64,000 bases of DNA from Diacronema lutheri (lineage: Eukaryota > Haptophyta > Pavlovophyceae > Pavlovales > Pavlovaceae). The stretch lies in NCBI GenBank assembly GCA_019448385.1, contig JAGTXO010000058.1:124001-188000 (forward strand), read 5' to 3'. Positions 1 to 12,000 of this stretch are shown in pieces. The notes under the pieces are model-generated. The model had not been told where the DNA came from. It saw nothing but the letters and a program-made list of their open reading frames with translations, and made no database searches. Numbering within the stretch: position 1 is the first letter of the stretch; each line of letters opens with the position of its first letter. The position numbers and the translations under genes were made by a program.

Positions 1-3000
1 CGCGCGTCGCGTGCACGCCGAGCTCCACGCCGCGGTAGAAGGCGCGCGCGTTGGCCGCGCGCGCGTGCGCCGGCCGTCCGTCCGCGTTGCGCCTCGCGCG
101 CGCCTGCTTGCTCGTGCGCGCGAGGCCGTCGCGTGGCGGTGGCGGCAGCGTGGCGAGGAAGCGCGCGGCGGGCGGCGGCGCGCGCACGCCGCGCTGCCGC
201 CGTGCGATGGCCGCGAGCCGCCGGCCCGCCGCGCTGCCGCCCGCGCCGACGTGCTGCCGGCGGCCGAGCGCCGCCGGTGGCGGCGGCGGCGGCGGCGCGG
301 CGGCGGGCGGCGGCGCGACGGCGGGCGGCGGCGCGGCGGCGGGCGGCGGCGCGGCGGTGGGCGGCGGCGCGGCGGCGGGCGGCGGCGCGGCGGCGGGCGG
401 CAGCGGCGGCGGCGCGGCGGCGACGGCAGCACCAGTCGGCTTGTCCGCCCACGCACCCGAGACTCTGTCCCAGACCTTGCCCCATGGCGCGCGCCCACCG
501 CGGCCGCGCGAACTGCCCCGGCTCGAGCGCCTGGCCGCGCTTGGCGGCGGCGGCGGCGGCAGGGGGCGGGCGGCCGGCGCGCCAGTCGAAGACAGGTGCA
601 ACCGTGGCGGCAGGCGCCGAGTGCCGCGCGTCGGTCACAGAGCGCGTGGTGCGCGCGGCGACCGTGGCACGCCTGGCGGGCGGGCGGTGAGCAGCGCCCG
701 CCGGCGCGCCGGCGGGCGCGGCCGCCTCGAGCCCGGCGGAGGCGCCGCGCTTGCGCTTGCGCGTGCCGCCGCGCGTGCGCCTGCGCGCGCGCCCGCCGCG
801 CGCCCGTTCGGCCTGCGCGTCGCCAGCCGCGTCGCCGGCCGCGTCGCCGCGCCGCACGTAGACGACCGCGAACGCCTCCTCGCCGGTCCCGTCGACGCCG
901 CCGCGCGCGCGGCGCAGGACCGACCGCCACTGCAGCCGCCGCGCGCGGCCGGGCTCGCACGCAAACCAGCGCCCACCGCGCCTGACGACGGCCACAAAGT
1001 CGTCGTCGCGCCGCCCGCGCCGGCGCGTGCGCAGCAGCACGCACTGCACGTCGAGCCAGCCCTCGTGCCAGTCGGCCGTGCTGGGGGCGACGCGAATCGA
1101 CTGCGGGAGCTCGACGCCAAAGCCGGCGAGGCGCACGATGTGCGCGACGATGACGCTCGAAATGGCGGGGGCGCTCGACGGGTCGCCCGCTGCAGCGAGC
1201 ACCGCCCCGCCCCAGTGCTCACGCGTGACGCAATCCGCGTCCTCGACGTGCACGTGCGCCACGCTCGCGCCGAGCTGGTGCAGCAACGCGCAGATGTCGG
1301 CGTCGACCGTCCTCTCCTCCTCGGCCGCCTCGGCCGTGCCGCGGGCGGCGGCGTCGCCTGCCGGCTGCCCGAGGTACGCGATCGCCCGCTCGACGGCCGC
1401 GCGCTCCGCACGCGCTGCGATGTCGATCGCCGCATTGCCGACGGGCGCGCGCAGCGCCGCGATCGCGTCTTGCAACGCCGTCGCGTCGCCCGTCGCCGCC
1501 GCCGCCGTCACCGCCGCCGCGCTCGCGGTGCCGTGCGCGACGGCGTGCAGCGCGGCGGCGCGCGCGGCGGGGATGCGCCCGTCCAGCGCGAGCACGAGCG
1601 GCGGCCCGGCCGGCGTCTGCTGCCGCCGGTGCCGCCGGCTCGCAGCCGGGTGGTCGGCGCGCGCGCGCTCGAGCCGCGCGCGCCGCTCGACGACGCGCGC
1701 CCAGAAGGCCTGCACCCTCGGCTGCGCGAATGCAAGCCAGCCGGCGCCGCGCGTCACGACGTGCACGACGATCCGGTCCTCGTGCCTGAGGTACTGCACG
1801 TAGAGCGCTTTGCTCACGCCGAGGACGTGCATGCCGAGCTGCAGCTGATCGCGGTGCGGCTGCGGCGGCCCGTCCTCGTGCGCCGTGGCGCCCGCCTTGG
1901 TGAGCGTCTTCACCTCGACGAGGACCTGCTCGTTGTTTTCGGGGAGGATGGCGAGCCCGTCCGGCGAGAAGGCGAACGGCGCGCTCTTGTCGTGCGGGTC
2001 CGCACGCACCATCGGCAGGTTGCACACGACGGTGATGCCGTACGCGGCCGCCAGCTTGCGCAGCGCGACGGCCTCGCCGAGGATGCCCGCGGTCGTCGCC
2101 TTGGTCCGCACCTCGCGCCGCCGCCGGTGCACGTACTCGTCGGTGAGCGTCTCGTGCGCGACGCCGGCGTTGTCGTTCACGACGTCGCCAACCTTGCTGC
2201 CCGTGACCTCCTCCCATCGCTCGTCGTGCCAGCGCGGGCTGCGCTGCGCGGGCGCGCCCGCGCCGACGGCGTCGAGCACGCGGCGCAGCGCTGTGCCGTC
2301 GGGCGCAGCAGGCACGCGCGCGCGGTCCTGGGCCTCGCGAGCGTCGAGGACGCGGCCCGTAGTGGAATCTTGGGGTAGGTCGAGCTTGCTCGCCTCGCCG
2401 TAGCGGCTCTCCAGCTGGCGCGGTGCGTCGGCAGGGCCGCCGTCCGTGCGCGCACCCGACGCGCCCGCCAGTGCACGCGGCGCAGCGTCCGAGGCGCCCG
2501 CCGCGCCCGCACCGCCGCCAATCGCGCCAGCGCACGCGCGCGCCGCGACCTGCGGACGGCCAGCCGCAGGGACCTCGTCCGCTCGGCCGGCCGCTGCGTC
2601 GGCCGTCCGCTTGGCCACCTCGCGCACGTCTCCGAGCGCGAGCGTGGCTGGCGCCGTCGAGCTCCCGTGGTCTTTGTCCCAAAATTTGAGCAGCCCGCCA
2701 AGGAAGGGCGTGCCCGTCGGGCGGTCCTCGGGCACCTCCGCCAGGATCGCGTCGACGCGCAGCGCGGCCGCCACATCGCAAAACGCGCGCGCGGCGCGCG
2801 CCATCCGCTCGGCGCGCGCGCCGCCGTCGTCCGCCGCGCGGCGGATGGCGTGGCTCACGTGCGCGACGCGGAGCGAGACGACGGCGTGCGCCGGCGCGTC
2901 GGCGCCCGTGCCGAGCGTGTGCCGCCGGATGGCCAGCTGCCCATCGCCCATGCGCGGCGGCAGCGACGCGCACGCCGCGACGGTCGTCGTGCCGGCCGCG

Positions 3001-5945
3001 CTGTCGCACAGCCAGCTCGCCTCGCCGCCGCCCGCAAACTCAAAGGTCGCGAAGCCCTCGCGGCCGAAAAGCGCGACGAAGTGGTCGAGCACCGCCTTGT
3101 TGATCGCGCGCGCCGCCGGCCGCGTCGATGCGCCGCGGGCAGCGCCACCCGCCGCGCCGCGCGCATCGCTGCACGTCGCAGGGCAGGTGCAGCCGGACGC
3201 GCGCACGCCGTCCGACCGCGTCCGCGGCAGCTCGAGCTCGCGCACCTTGGGGCAGAACCAGAGCGGGTTGGACGCCTCGAGGCACAGCACGACGAGCCGC
3301 CCGTCCGTGCCGGCCAGCGCGCGCGCGTCGCGCAGCAGCTCGACGGCGAGCTCGGACGTCGCCGCGTGCACCGCCGGCTCGCCCGTCGCGCGGTCGGGCG
3401 GGAAGAGGCCGCCGCCGACGAGCGGGCTGGGGCAGCGGCCGAGCATCACGAGCAGCGGCGGCGGCGGCGTCTGCGGCGCCTGCTGCCCGACCGCAGCCGC
3501 CGTCAGCCCGGCCAGGTCGGAGCTCGTGCGGAGGGCCTTGAGCGCGACGCGCGAGCCGGTGCCCGCCTGCTCGGAAAACGTGGCGAGCATGGCGCACGTG
3601 CTCGCCCTCGCGCCGCACTGCCAGCTGACGCGCGCGAGGAGGCCTTCCAGCGTGTCGTTTTCGCGCGGCCGCGTGACCGCGTCGAGCGCCGCCGGGCCGA
3701 GCTGGAGGCTGCCGGGCGTGACGCACAGCACCGCCTCGTGGTAGGCGCGCAGCAGCTCCCTCGGCAGCTGCTCGGCGGGCGTCGCCGCCTGCCCGCCCAC
3801 CCACCGTGCACCGTGGCCGCCGTCGCCCGCGCCCGCGAGCCGCACCGCCGGCCCGCCCGTGATCGCCGAGGTCGGCGGCGTGCCGAGCGCGTCGACGAGC
3901 GCGCGCACGGGCGCGACACGCCTGCGCGCAGCGTCCGCGCCGACGGCGAGCGCGGCGATCTGAGCGCCCTCCCATGCGCGCTCCCTCGCGTCGTCCCGCG
4001 CGGCCGCCGGCGCGGCGCCCGGCCGCGCGCCGGGCGGCACCGCGCACGCCGCCGCGACGACCTCCGCGCGCGCGCCGGCGGCGTCGGGCGCGTGCAGCTG
4101 CGCGAGCGCGCCAAAGAGCGCGGCGGCCGAGCGGTAGCGGCCGTGCGCCGCGACGAGCGCGTAGAGCACGCGCAGCGCGGCCACGCCCGCCTGGTCGGGC
4201 GCGTCGTCAGCGATTTGCTCGACCTCCCACGTGCGCGTGGGCGGCGGGCTGCCGTCGGCCGGGTCCGGACGCAGCGCCCACGCGCGCTCGACGATCGCGT
4301 TGAACACGTCGCGCGCGGCGCCCTCGTCAAACTCGGCGGCGCCCGCCGCGTGCGCGCACCACCCGTGCACGCGCGACGTGGGCGCGTCCACGGCGCGCTG
4401 CACGACGAGCACCGCCGGCCGGTCGACGCAGCCGAGGCTCACCGCCGCGTGCTTGCCCTCGAGCAGCGCCGCCGCCGCAGCCTCGACCAAGGCGTCACCA
4501 GGCGCGTCGCCGACGACGACGGCACAGCCGTCGCCGTACTCGGCCTGCATCGCGGCGACGCACGACGCGACAAAGTCGCCGCCCGCGGCCGCCGCGTGTC
4601 GCGCCGCCAGCATCCGGCGCGCGATGGCAAGCCAGACGTACTCGGCCGGCGCGCGCGCGGCGCGCGCGCGAGGCGCGCCGGCCGCGCCGCGTGCGCCCGC
4701 GCGTGCGCCTCCAGCGGCCGCAACGGCCGAGGCGGCTGGAGCGGCGGTGAGCGTGCGCCGCGCGCGCTTCGCCGGCCGCGCGATGGGCGATGCACCCGCC
4801 ATCGCACCGCCCGCAGCAGCCGGTGCGGCCGCCACAGCGCCCGCCGCAACGCCACTCGTCACGACGCCCGTGGCGGGCGGCGCGGCGTCGGACGCGGCCG
4901 CCTCGACGGGCGTCGCGCAACTACCGCCAGCGGTCGCGGACGCGCCCGGCGACGCGTCGGCGAGGAGGTGGTGCAGCACGCCGCGCGCGAGCGCGACTCG
5001 CACGGCGAGCGTCAGCGCGCGCAGGCGGTCGTAAGGCGAGGCGTCGCGCTCGGCGTCGGCGGACGTGGCGGCAGCAGGCGGGGCGGCGGGCGGCACGGCG
5101 GCGGACTGGGCGGCCGCCGGCGCAACCTCGTCGGCCTTGGCCAGCCAGACGAGCCCGGCGACTGCGAGCACGACGCTGTACGCGCCGACATCGTCACCCG
5201 CAACGCGCGCCAGCCGGGCGTGGGCGTCGGCCTCGGACACGGCGACGTGGAAGAGCACGTCGTCGCGGGCAGCTTGCTCGGCAAACTGACGCAGCTGCTT
5301 GGCCATCGTCACGCCGGCGACGCACGCCTCGCCCGCCTCTGCCTCGACCTGCTCGTCCTGGCCGATGGCGGACGCGCCGGCCTCGGCGCCAGCGTCGAGT
5401 GTCCGGCGGCGCTCGAGGGCAAAGCCACGCACACAGACGCTCTGGAGGCCGCCGAGCGCGCCCGCCTTCTCGTGCAGCGCGCACGACAGCTCGACCACCG
5501 AGTCCACGCGCCTCGCGGCGGCGCCCCCCCGCTCGCCGCGCGTGGCCGCGCGCACGACGAATACCGTGAATTGCGCGCGCTTCGCCGCGCGCGCCGACGC
5601 GCACGCGTGCTTCAGGAGCCGGCAAAGCGCGGGCCTTTGCGCCGCTGCGCCCCGCGTGCACAGCAGCAGTTGGCCGCGCTCGTCGCCCAGCTCCTGCTCG
5701 ACGGCGGCCTCGAGCGCGTCGTCCGTCAAATCGCCGTGCTCCGTCGAGGCGAGCGCGCGCGCAGCCGCGAGCGCCAGCTCGCCTGCGCCCGCGCGCCGCC
5801 GGCGGCGCGCACCGGCGGGCGCGTGCGGCGCCGACGCGTGTGACGACGCCGCCGCGTCCGCGCGCGCACACGCGGCGCGCAACGCCTCACGCGCCGAGGC
5901 GGCCGCGCGCGCCCTGGGCGCGAGCTTCAAGAACGTGCGCGCGGC

Positions 5946-6018
<73 letters not shown>

Positions 6019-9000
6019 TCGCCCGCGTCGCCGGCCGGCGGCGGCGGTGGCGGCGGTGGCGGCGCGGCCACGGCGGCGGCAGCAGCGGCGGCGGCGGCGG
6101 TGGCGGCGGCGGCGGCGCCCAGCGCGGGCGGCGGCGGCGTGGCGGCGGCGGTGGCGGCGGCGGTGACGCCAGCGGCGGCCTTGGCGCCGCGCGTCTGCGG
6201 CGGCGTTTCGGCGCCATCGGGGCTGCCCCCGCCGCGCACCGCGCTCGTGACCGCGCAGACACCGCCCGGCGCACGATCGCTGGCCGCGCCGGTCAGCGCG
6301 ACGCGGAGGCGCTCGCCGACAGCGTACATGTCCGCCACGCTGAACGTGCGCGGCGCGGACGAGCAGCCCGCCGCGGCGAGCGCGTCGTTGAGCGCGCCCA
6401 CTATCGCGAGGCCGCACGTCGCGCCACGCTGCGCCGCCTCGTTGAGCAGCAGCGCGCGGCGCACGCGCGAAATGTCGAGACCCGCCGCGTGCAGCGTGGC
6501 AGTTATCGCCTTGGCGAGCATGAGCGCCTGCCTGCAGGGCGACGCGAGCGTGTCGACGAGCACCGCGTCGTAGCGATGCTCGCCCGCGCGCGCGACGCGC
6601 ACAAGGCGCAACGCGGTGAAATGGCCGGAGGCGAGCTGCGCGCCGTCGTCACCGCCCGCGCCGCCGCGCTCGTCCGACGGGCTCCACACGCCGATGACAG
6701 CCTGCGTTGTCGCCTCGCTGCGCAGGCGGTGCAGCAGCGCGGCGCGCTCGGCGTCGTCCTGAAACACCGCGGGTTGCGCGGCGAGCGGCACGTGGCAGAC
6801 ATGCCCGCCGCCGGCCTGCCCGTGCACGCGCAGCACGACCTCGCAGCACGCGTCGACGGTTGAGGCGAGCATGTCGCCGCTGGCGATGCGCTCCACCTCT
6901 GCCTGCGGGAGGCCGGCGCTCGCGGCGGCGGCGGCCAGCCGGCGCGCAGCCGCGTCGCCCGCCCACGCAAGCAGCGCCGAGTTGGCGGGTTGGAGGGGAA
7001 GCTCAAGGGCGGCTGGTTCGGTGGCGGTAGCCTCGTTGGCAACGGGCACGTTGGCGGTGCGCGCGTTGGCGGCGGGCGCGGCGGCGATGGCTGGTGGGGC
7101 GGAAGACGCGCCCGCGGCGGCAGGCGCGGACGCGGCAGCGGCAGCGGCTAGTGGGGCGGGGAAAACGCCGTCGGTGGCAGGCGCGGAGGCGAATGCAGGA
7201 GCAACTAGTGGGGCGGGAAAATCGGCGGCAGGCGCGAAGGCGGATGCAGCAGCGGCTAGTGCGGCGGGGAAAACACCGTCGGCGGCAGGCGCGAAGGCGG
7301 ATGCAGGAGCGCCCAGCGGGGCGCAGAAAACACCGTCGGCGGCAGGCGCGAAGGCGACAGCAGCAGCGGCCAGTGGAGCGGAGGCGCAGGGCCACGCGCG
7401 CGCCAGCCGTGCAAGCCCAAGCCGCGCGCGAGCGACGCACGCGCCGATGGCCGAGGCGGCGGCGCAGGCCACGACGTGGCCTGGCACCGGTGTGGCCAGC
7501 CGCTCGCGGGTGTGCACGTCGAGCCGCGCCCCACGCCAAGAGCGGCGGCGCGCTGAACGGAGGCGCGCGACCCCGATCGATCCGCCCGCGCACGCGCGCG
7601 CCGGCTCAGTGTGGCCAACGCGCGCCGCTATGCAAGGCGCGCGCGCGATAACGGCGGCTGTCGGCCGTGGCGTGCGCGTGGCGGCGCCGCGGCGACGGGC
7701 GCGGCACACGAGCCGCTCGGGCGCGCCGCCGCCGCGCGGCACGATGTCGAGCAGCACGGTCACGCCGCGCGCGCGCGCGACCGCCGTGCACGCGAGCCGC
7801 ACGGGCAGCGGCGGCCCGTCCGGGCGCGCGAGCGCCGCCACCTCGGCGTCGGTGAGGCTGTGCAGCTCGCGGCGCGCGCGCGCGAACGCGGCGATGTCCG
7901 CGCGCAGCTCCGCGTCCGTGCCGAGCGCGGCACGCGCGTGCACGGGGAGCGACGCGCGCAGCGCGTGGAGCACGCCGCCGCGCGCGCCGCGCGGCGCCGG
8001 CGCGCGCTCGCGCTCAGCGCGCGCGGCGCGCGTGAGCTCGCGCACCGCGCGCGCGAGATTGCGCCGCGCGGCCGCGACGGGAGGGCTAGGTGCGCGCGCG
8101 CGCCCGTTGTAGCGCGGCCGCGCCGAGTCGAGGGGCGGCGGACGCGGTGCGTACGCCGCGGCGCGGCCCGCGCGCCAAAAGGCCGGCGGCGGGCGCAGCT
8201 CCGTCGCGTCGACCGCGGCCGCGAGCGCGCCGAGCGCGGCGTCGCTGTCGCCCGCCGCGTCGGCCGCGTCGACGAGCACGAAGAGCGCGCCGAGCGCGCG
8301 CGACGCGGCCGCCTGCGCGGCGGTGGGGCGGGCGCAGGCAGCGACGCATGCGGCCGCCATGCCGCGCGCCGCGGCGAACGCCGGTGACGTGACGGCCGCG
8401 CCGATGGCAACGGCGGCGGCGGCGACGGTGGAGGCGGCAGCGCCGGCGATGGAGGTGGCAGCGGCGGCGGCGCTTGCCATCGCGCGGCGCGCGAGACGCG
8501 AGGCGCCACCGACCGCCGCCGCCGCAGCGCGCGCTGCGCGCGCGCCGGTGGCGCGCATCGTCGCCGCGCCAGGCGCCGCCGCGCCGACGCCGCCGGCGCC
8601 CGCGCCGTCGCCGCTCTCGGCCGTGCAGGGCTCCGATGGCGAACCCGGCGTGCGCTGGCGCGTGATGCGCGCGCCGAGGCGCGCGCTCCGCGCCGCGCGG
8701 CCGGCGACGTCGAGGAAGCGCCGTGCGCGCGCCGCGCGCAGGCCACGCGCGCGCGGCGGCGCACCGACAGGCGCCGAGCGCCGCGGCGCGCACGCCGGCG
8801 CGTCGCTGTCGGGTTGCGCAGCGCGCGCGCGGGAACTCGGCGCGGCGTGTGCGGGCGGCGGGCGCGCGCCCGCGCGGCGCAGAGGCGCGAGGCGCCGGCC
8901 GCAGACGAGGCGTGTGCGCAACCAGGACGGCGAGGGCCGCAGGGCGCCGTCGACGTCGCGCATCGGCGGGCCGCGAGCCCGCCGCGCAGCCGTGCGGCGC

Positions 9001-12000
9001 GCGCGAGGCGCTCGGCGGCGCGCGCGCCGCACGGCGCGCGCGGCGGCGCGCACGCCAGCGACGGCTGCGGCCACGCCGCGCGCCAACACGGCCGCGGCGT
9101 GCGCCATCGCACCGAGCACGGCGCGTGGCGCGCCGAGCAAGCGCAGCAAGCGCGACGCCGTCGCGCGCGCCGGCGCACCGTGTGCAGGGGCCTCGCCAGC
9201 GCCAGCACCGACGCCGCCATCGCCGCAGCCGCAGGTGGCGTCGCCGCCGCCGCAGGCGTCGCGACGGACGCCGCCGCCGCCGAAACAACCGCCGCACACG
9301 TCGCCGCCGACGTTGCCACCCCAGCCGCCGTTGCGTGCGCAGGTGGCTGCGGCGCGTGCGTGCGGGAGGCGTGCCGTGCGGCGCGCATCACACGGGCTGC
9401 GCGACGCGAGCGACGCCGCCGGGGTCCCCGCTGCGCCAGGCGCGCCGTGCGCGCCAGCCTCGCCGGCCTCGCCGGCGCGCGGTCGCGCGCTCGCCTCGAC
9501 GTGGCCGCCTCCGCCGCCATCGCCGCCGTCGAACCGGGCGGCGGAGGGCTGCCGCTCGAACCGCTCGTCGGCGTCGGCCGCCACCGCCGCCTCGCGCTCC
9601 GCCGCCGCGGCGGCCGCACGGCGCGCGTGGCGGAGCGCGCGGCCGCCGTCCGCTGCGCGGCGTGGCGGCGCGGGCGCGGGCTTCGGCGCGCGCGGCCCCT
9701 CGGCGCGCTCGCGGAGCACGGCGAGCGGCGTGCCCGTGGCGACGCTCGTGCAGACGCGCCGCAAGGCGGCGCTTACGCACGCGTGGACGACGCGCGCCGT
9801 CCGCTTGTCGGCGGCGCGCGCGGCGCGGCGCGCGGCCTTGGCGGCGGCCTTTTTGGCGCGCCTCTGCTCCGCCTGCTCCGACAGCGCGCGCGCCTGGCGC
9901 TCGGCTGCGAGCGCGTCCTCGGGCGAAACGGTCGGCCTCGGCGGCCGCGCGCGCGCGCTGCGACGCTGCGCGCTGCGGCGGTCGGACGGCGGCTGCCGCG
10001 GCGGCGAGGACGGCGAGCGCGAGCTCGGCGTGGGCGACCAATCGCCGCTGACGGTTGCGAGCGGCGCAAACGGGTTGTCGTCCCCGCGACCCGCGGCGTG
10101 CGACAGTGCACGCGGCGTCGGGCGCCGGCCGACCGCTGGCGGGCCCCACTCGGACGGCGGCTCCGAGGGCGAGCGCGCCGTCGGCGCCGCGCGTTGCGCG
10201 GCCGGCGGCGCCTCCCGGTCCAGCGCCGCCTGCTCTCTCGCCGCGGCCTGCTCGTCACCCTCCGGCACGCCACGCGGCGCGAGCACCGCGGTGGCGCAGC
10301 GCGTCGCGTTGAGCAACGCCGCCTCCATCTGCCGCACGCTGGCCTTGGCGCACGCCACACCCTGTCTCGCCCGGCGCAGCGCCTCGTGCGCGCGGCGCAC
10401 ATCCGCGTCGGCATCTTCGCGCATGCCAAAGTGCGCCTGTTGCAGCCGCAGGTCCGCAGGGCGCCCCTGCGCGCGAGGGGCACGGGCGCGGCGGCGCGCA
10501 GGTGACGGAGCTGGCGCGCCGTTCTGCGCTGCGCGCACGCCAATCGACGGGCGCGCGCGCGGCGGGGCGCGCGCGCGCGCGCGCGCGCGCGCTGCCTACC
10601 CAGCCGCCGGCCGGCTCGCGCGAGCGCGCCAGCTGCTCCGCCGCCTCGGCGTCGAGCACGCGCTGCTGCGCCTCCTCCTCGCCCAGTGCAGCGAGGTGCA
10701 GCCGGCGGGCTGCCTTGCGGCAGTTGCCCTCCGCCTTGCCCACGGCCTTGCGCGCCGCGTCGACGGGGTCGTCGTTGGCTCTGGCGCGCCTGCGCTTGCC
10801 CTTGTCGGCGGGCGGCGGCTTGGCGCGCTGCAGCGTGCCGAGCGCGTCGTCGGCTCCGCGCGCGGCCGCCCGCGGGCGGCGGGCCCCAAAAAGCGCACCG
10901 GTCGCCGTGCGCGCCGCGCAAGCAACGACCAGCGCTGACATGCCGGCGAAGACCGCACCGCCCAGCGCCACGGTTGCCACGATGCGCAGCGTCCCGTGCG
11001 CAAGCTGCGCTGCCTCCGCCGCTTTGGCGGCCTCGCGCGCGCGCGCATCGGCGGCTCTCATCTCGTGCAGCAGCCCGGCCGCGCCGCTCGCGCCGTCGCG
11101 GCCGCGCGCGAGCTCGCACAGCACCGCCGCCGCGCGCCGCGTGGGCTCGCGCGCGAGCAGCTGCGCGCCGCCGTCGGGGCGCAGCTTCTCAACGAACTCG
11201 ACAAACGTCGCGTCGCGCCAGAGGGACATGCGGAAGGCCCTGTGCACCGCCCCCTCGTGCTCGCGCATCCGCCGTGCCGCCCGCCTGCCGTCGCGCGCGT
11301 GCGCGTGCGCGGCCGCGTCGAATCCCGCGACGCCGCGCTGCGCGTCGCGCGCGGCCGACGACGGCGCCGCCGCGCTGCCCGCCAAGGGCGCCGCAGCGGC
11401 GACGCGCGCGTGCGGAGCGACGGGATCGCCGGCGGCCGGCGGCTCGGCGCGCTGCGGCGTGCCGTTTGCTCCGCGCGCGGCCGTCCCGGGGGAGATGGCC
11501 GCGATGGCGCCGCCAGCCGCGCCGCGCGCCAGCCACGCGCATAGGCTGCCGACGAGCTCGCCGAGACCCCCGACGGTCGCCGCGGCGGCGAGTGCGCCGG
11601 GCTTGCCGGCCGACAGCGGCTCGCGAGCGTCGTCGTCGCAGCCGCCGGCACCCGTCTTGGCGAGTGCGTCGCGCTCGCCCTCGACGCCCGCCACGACCGC
11701 CGCCCCTCCGTCGTCCGCCGCGCCGGCCGCGCGCGCGGCCGGGCGCAGAGGAGGCGTGCCGGTGCAGCCGTCGCCGCTCGTCTTCGCCGTTTCCTCCACT
11801 TTGGTCACTTCGTCGCCACCTGCGCCATCTCCGACGCCGGGGCCCTTGGTCACGCTTGCCGCCATGCGCGCCGTGCCCGCCGGCCAGCCCGCCGACTGCT
11901 CGAGCGCGGCGGCGAGCGGCGCGACGCGCGTCGACTCGGGCGCGCTCTCGTCATCGGGCTCGAGCGCGTTGTGCAGGCGCGCGAGCGCGCGCTCGACGGC

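Noticed and set aside
2667-5843. A plus-strand open frame of about 1,060 codons, and many similar long frames on both strands between 1 and 14 kb
   Set aside because: They are Arg/Ala-rich shadows produced by extreme GC content opposite the minus-strand giant gene, which alone gives motif-bearing protein with GC-rich third positions.
10255-10466. Ending the giant gene at the stop near 10255 in the first-exon frame
   Set aside because: That tail is Arg/Cys/Ala nonsense. A GT-AG intron at 10467-10599 restores a continuous coiled coil and leads into the long downstream coding frame.
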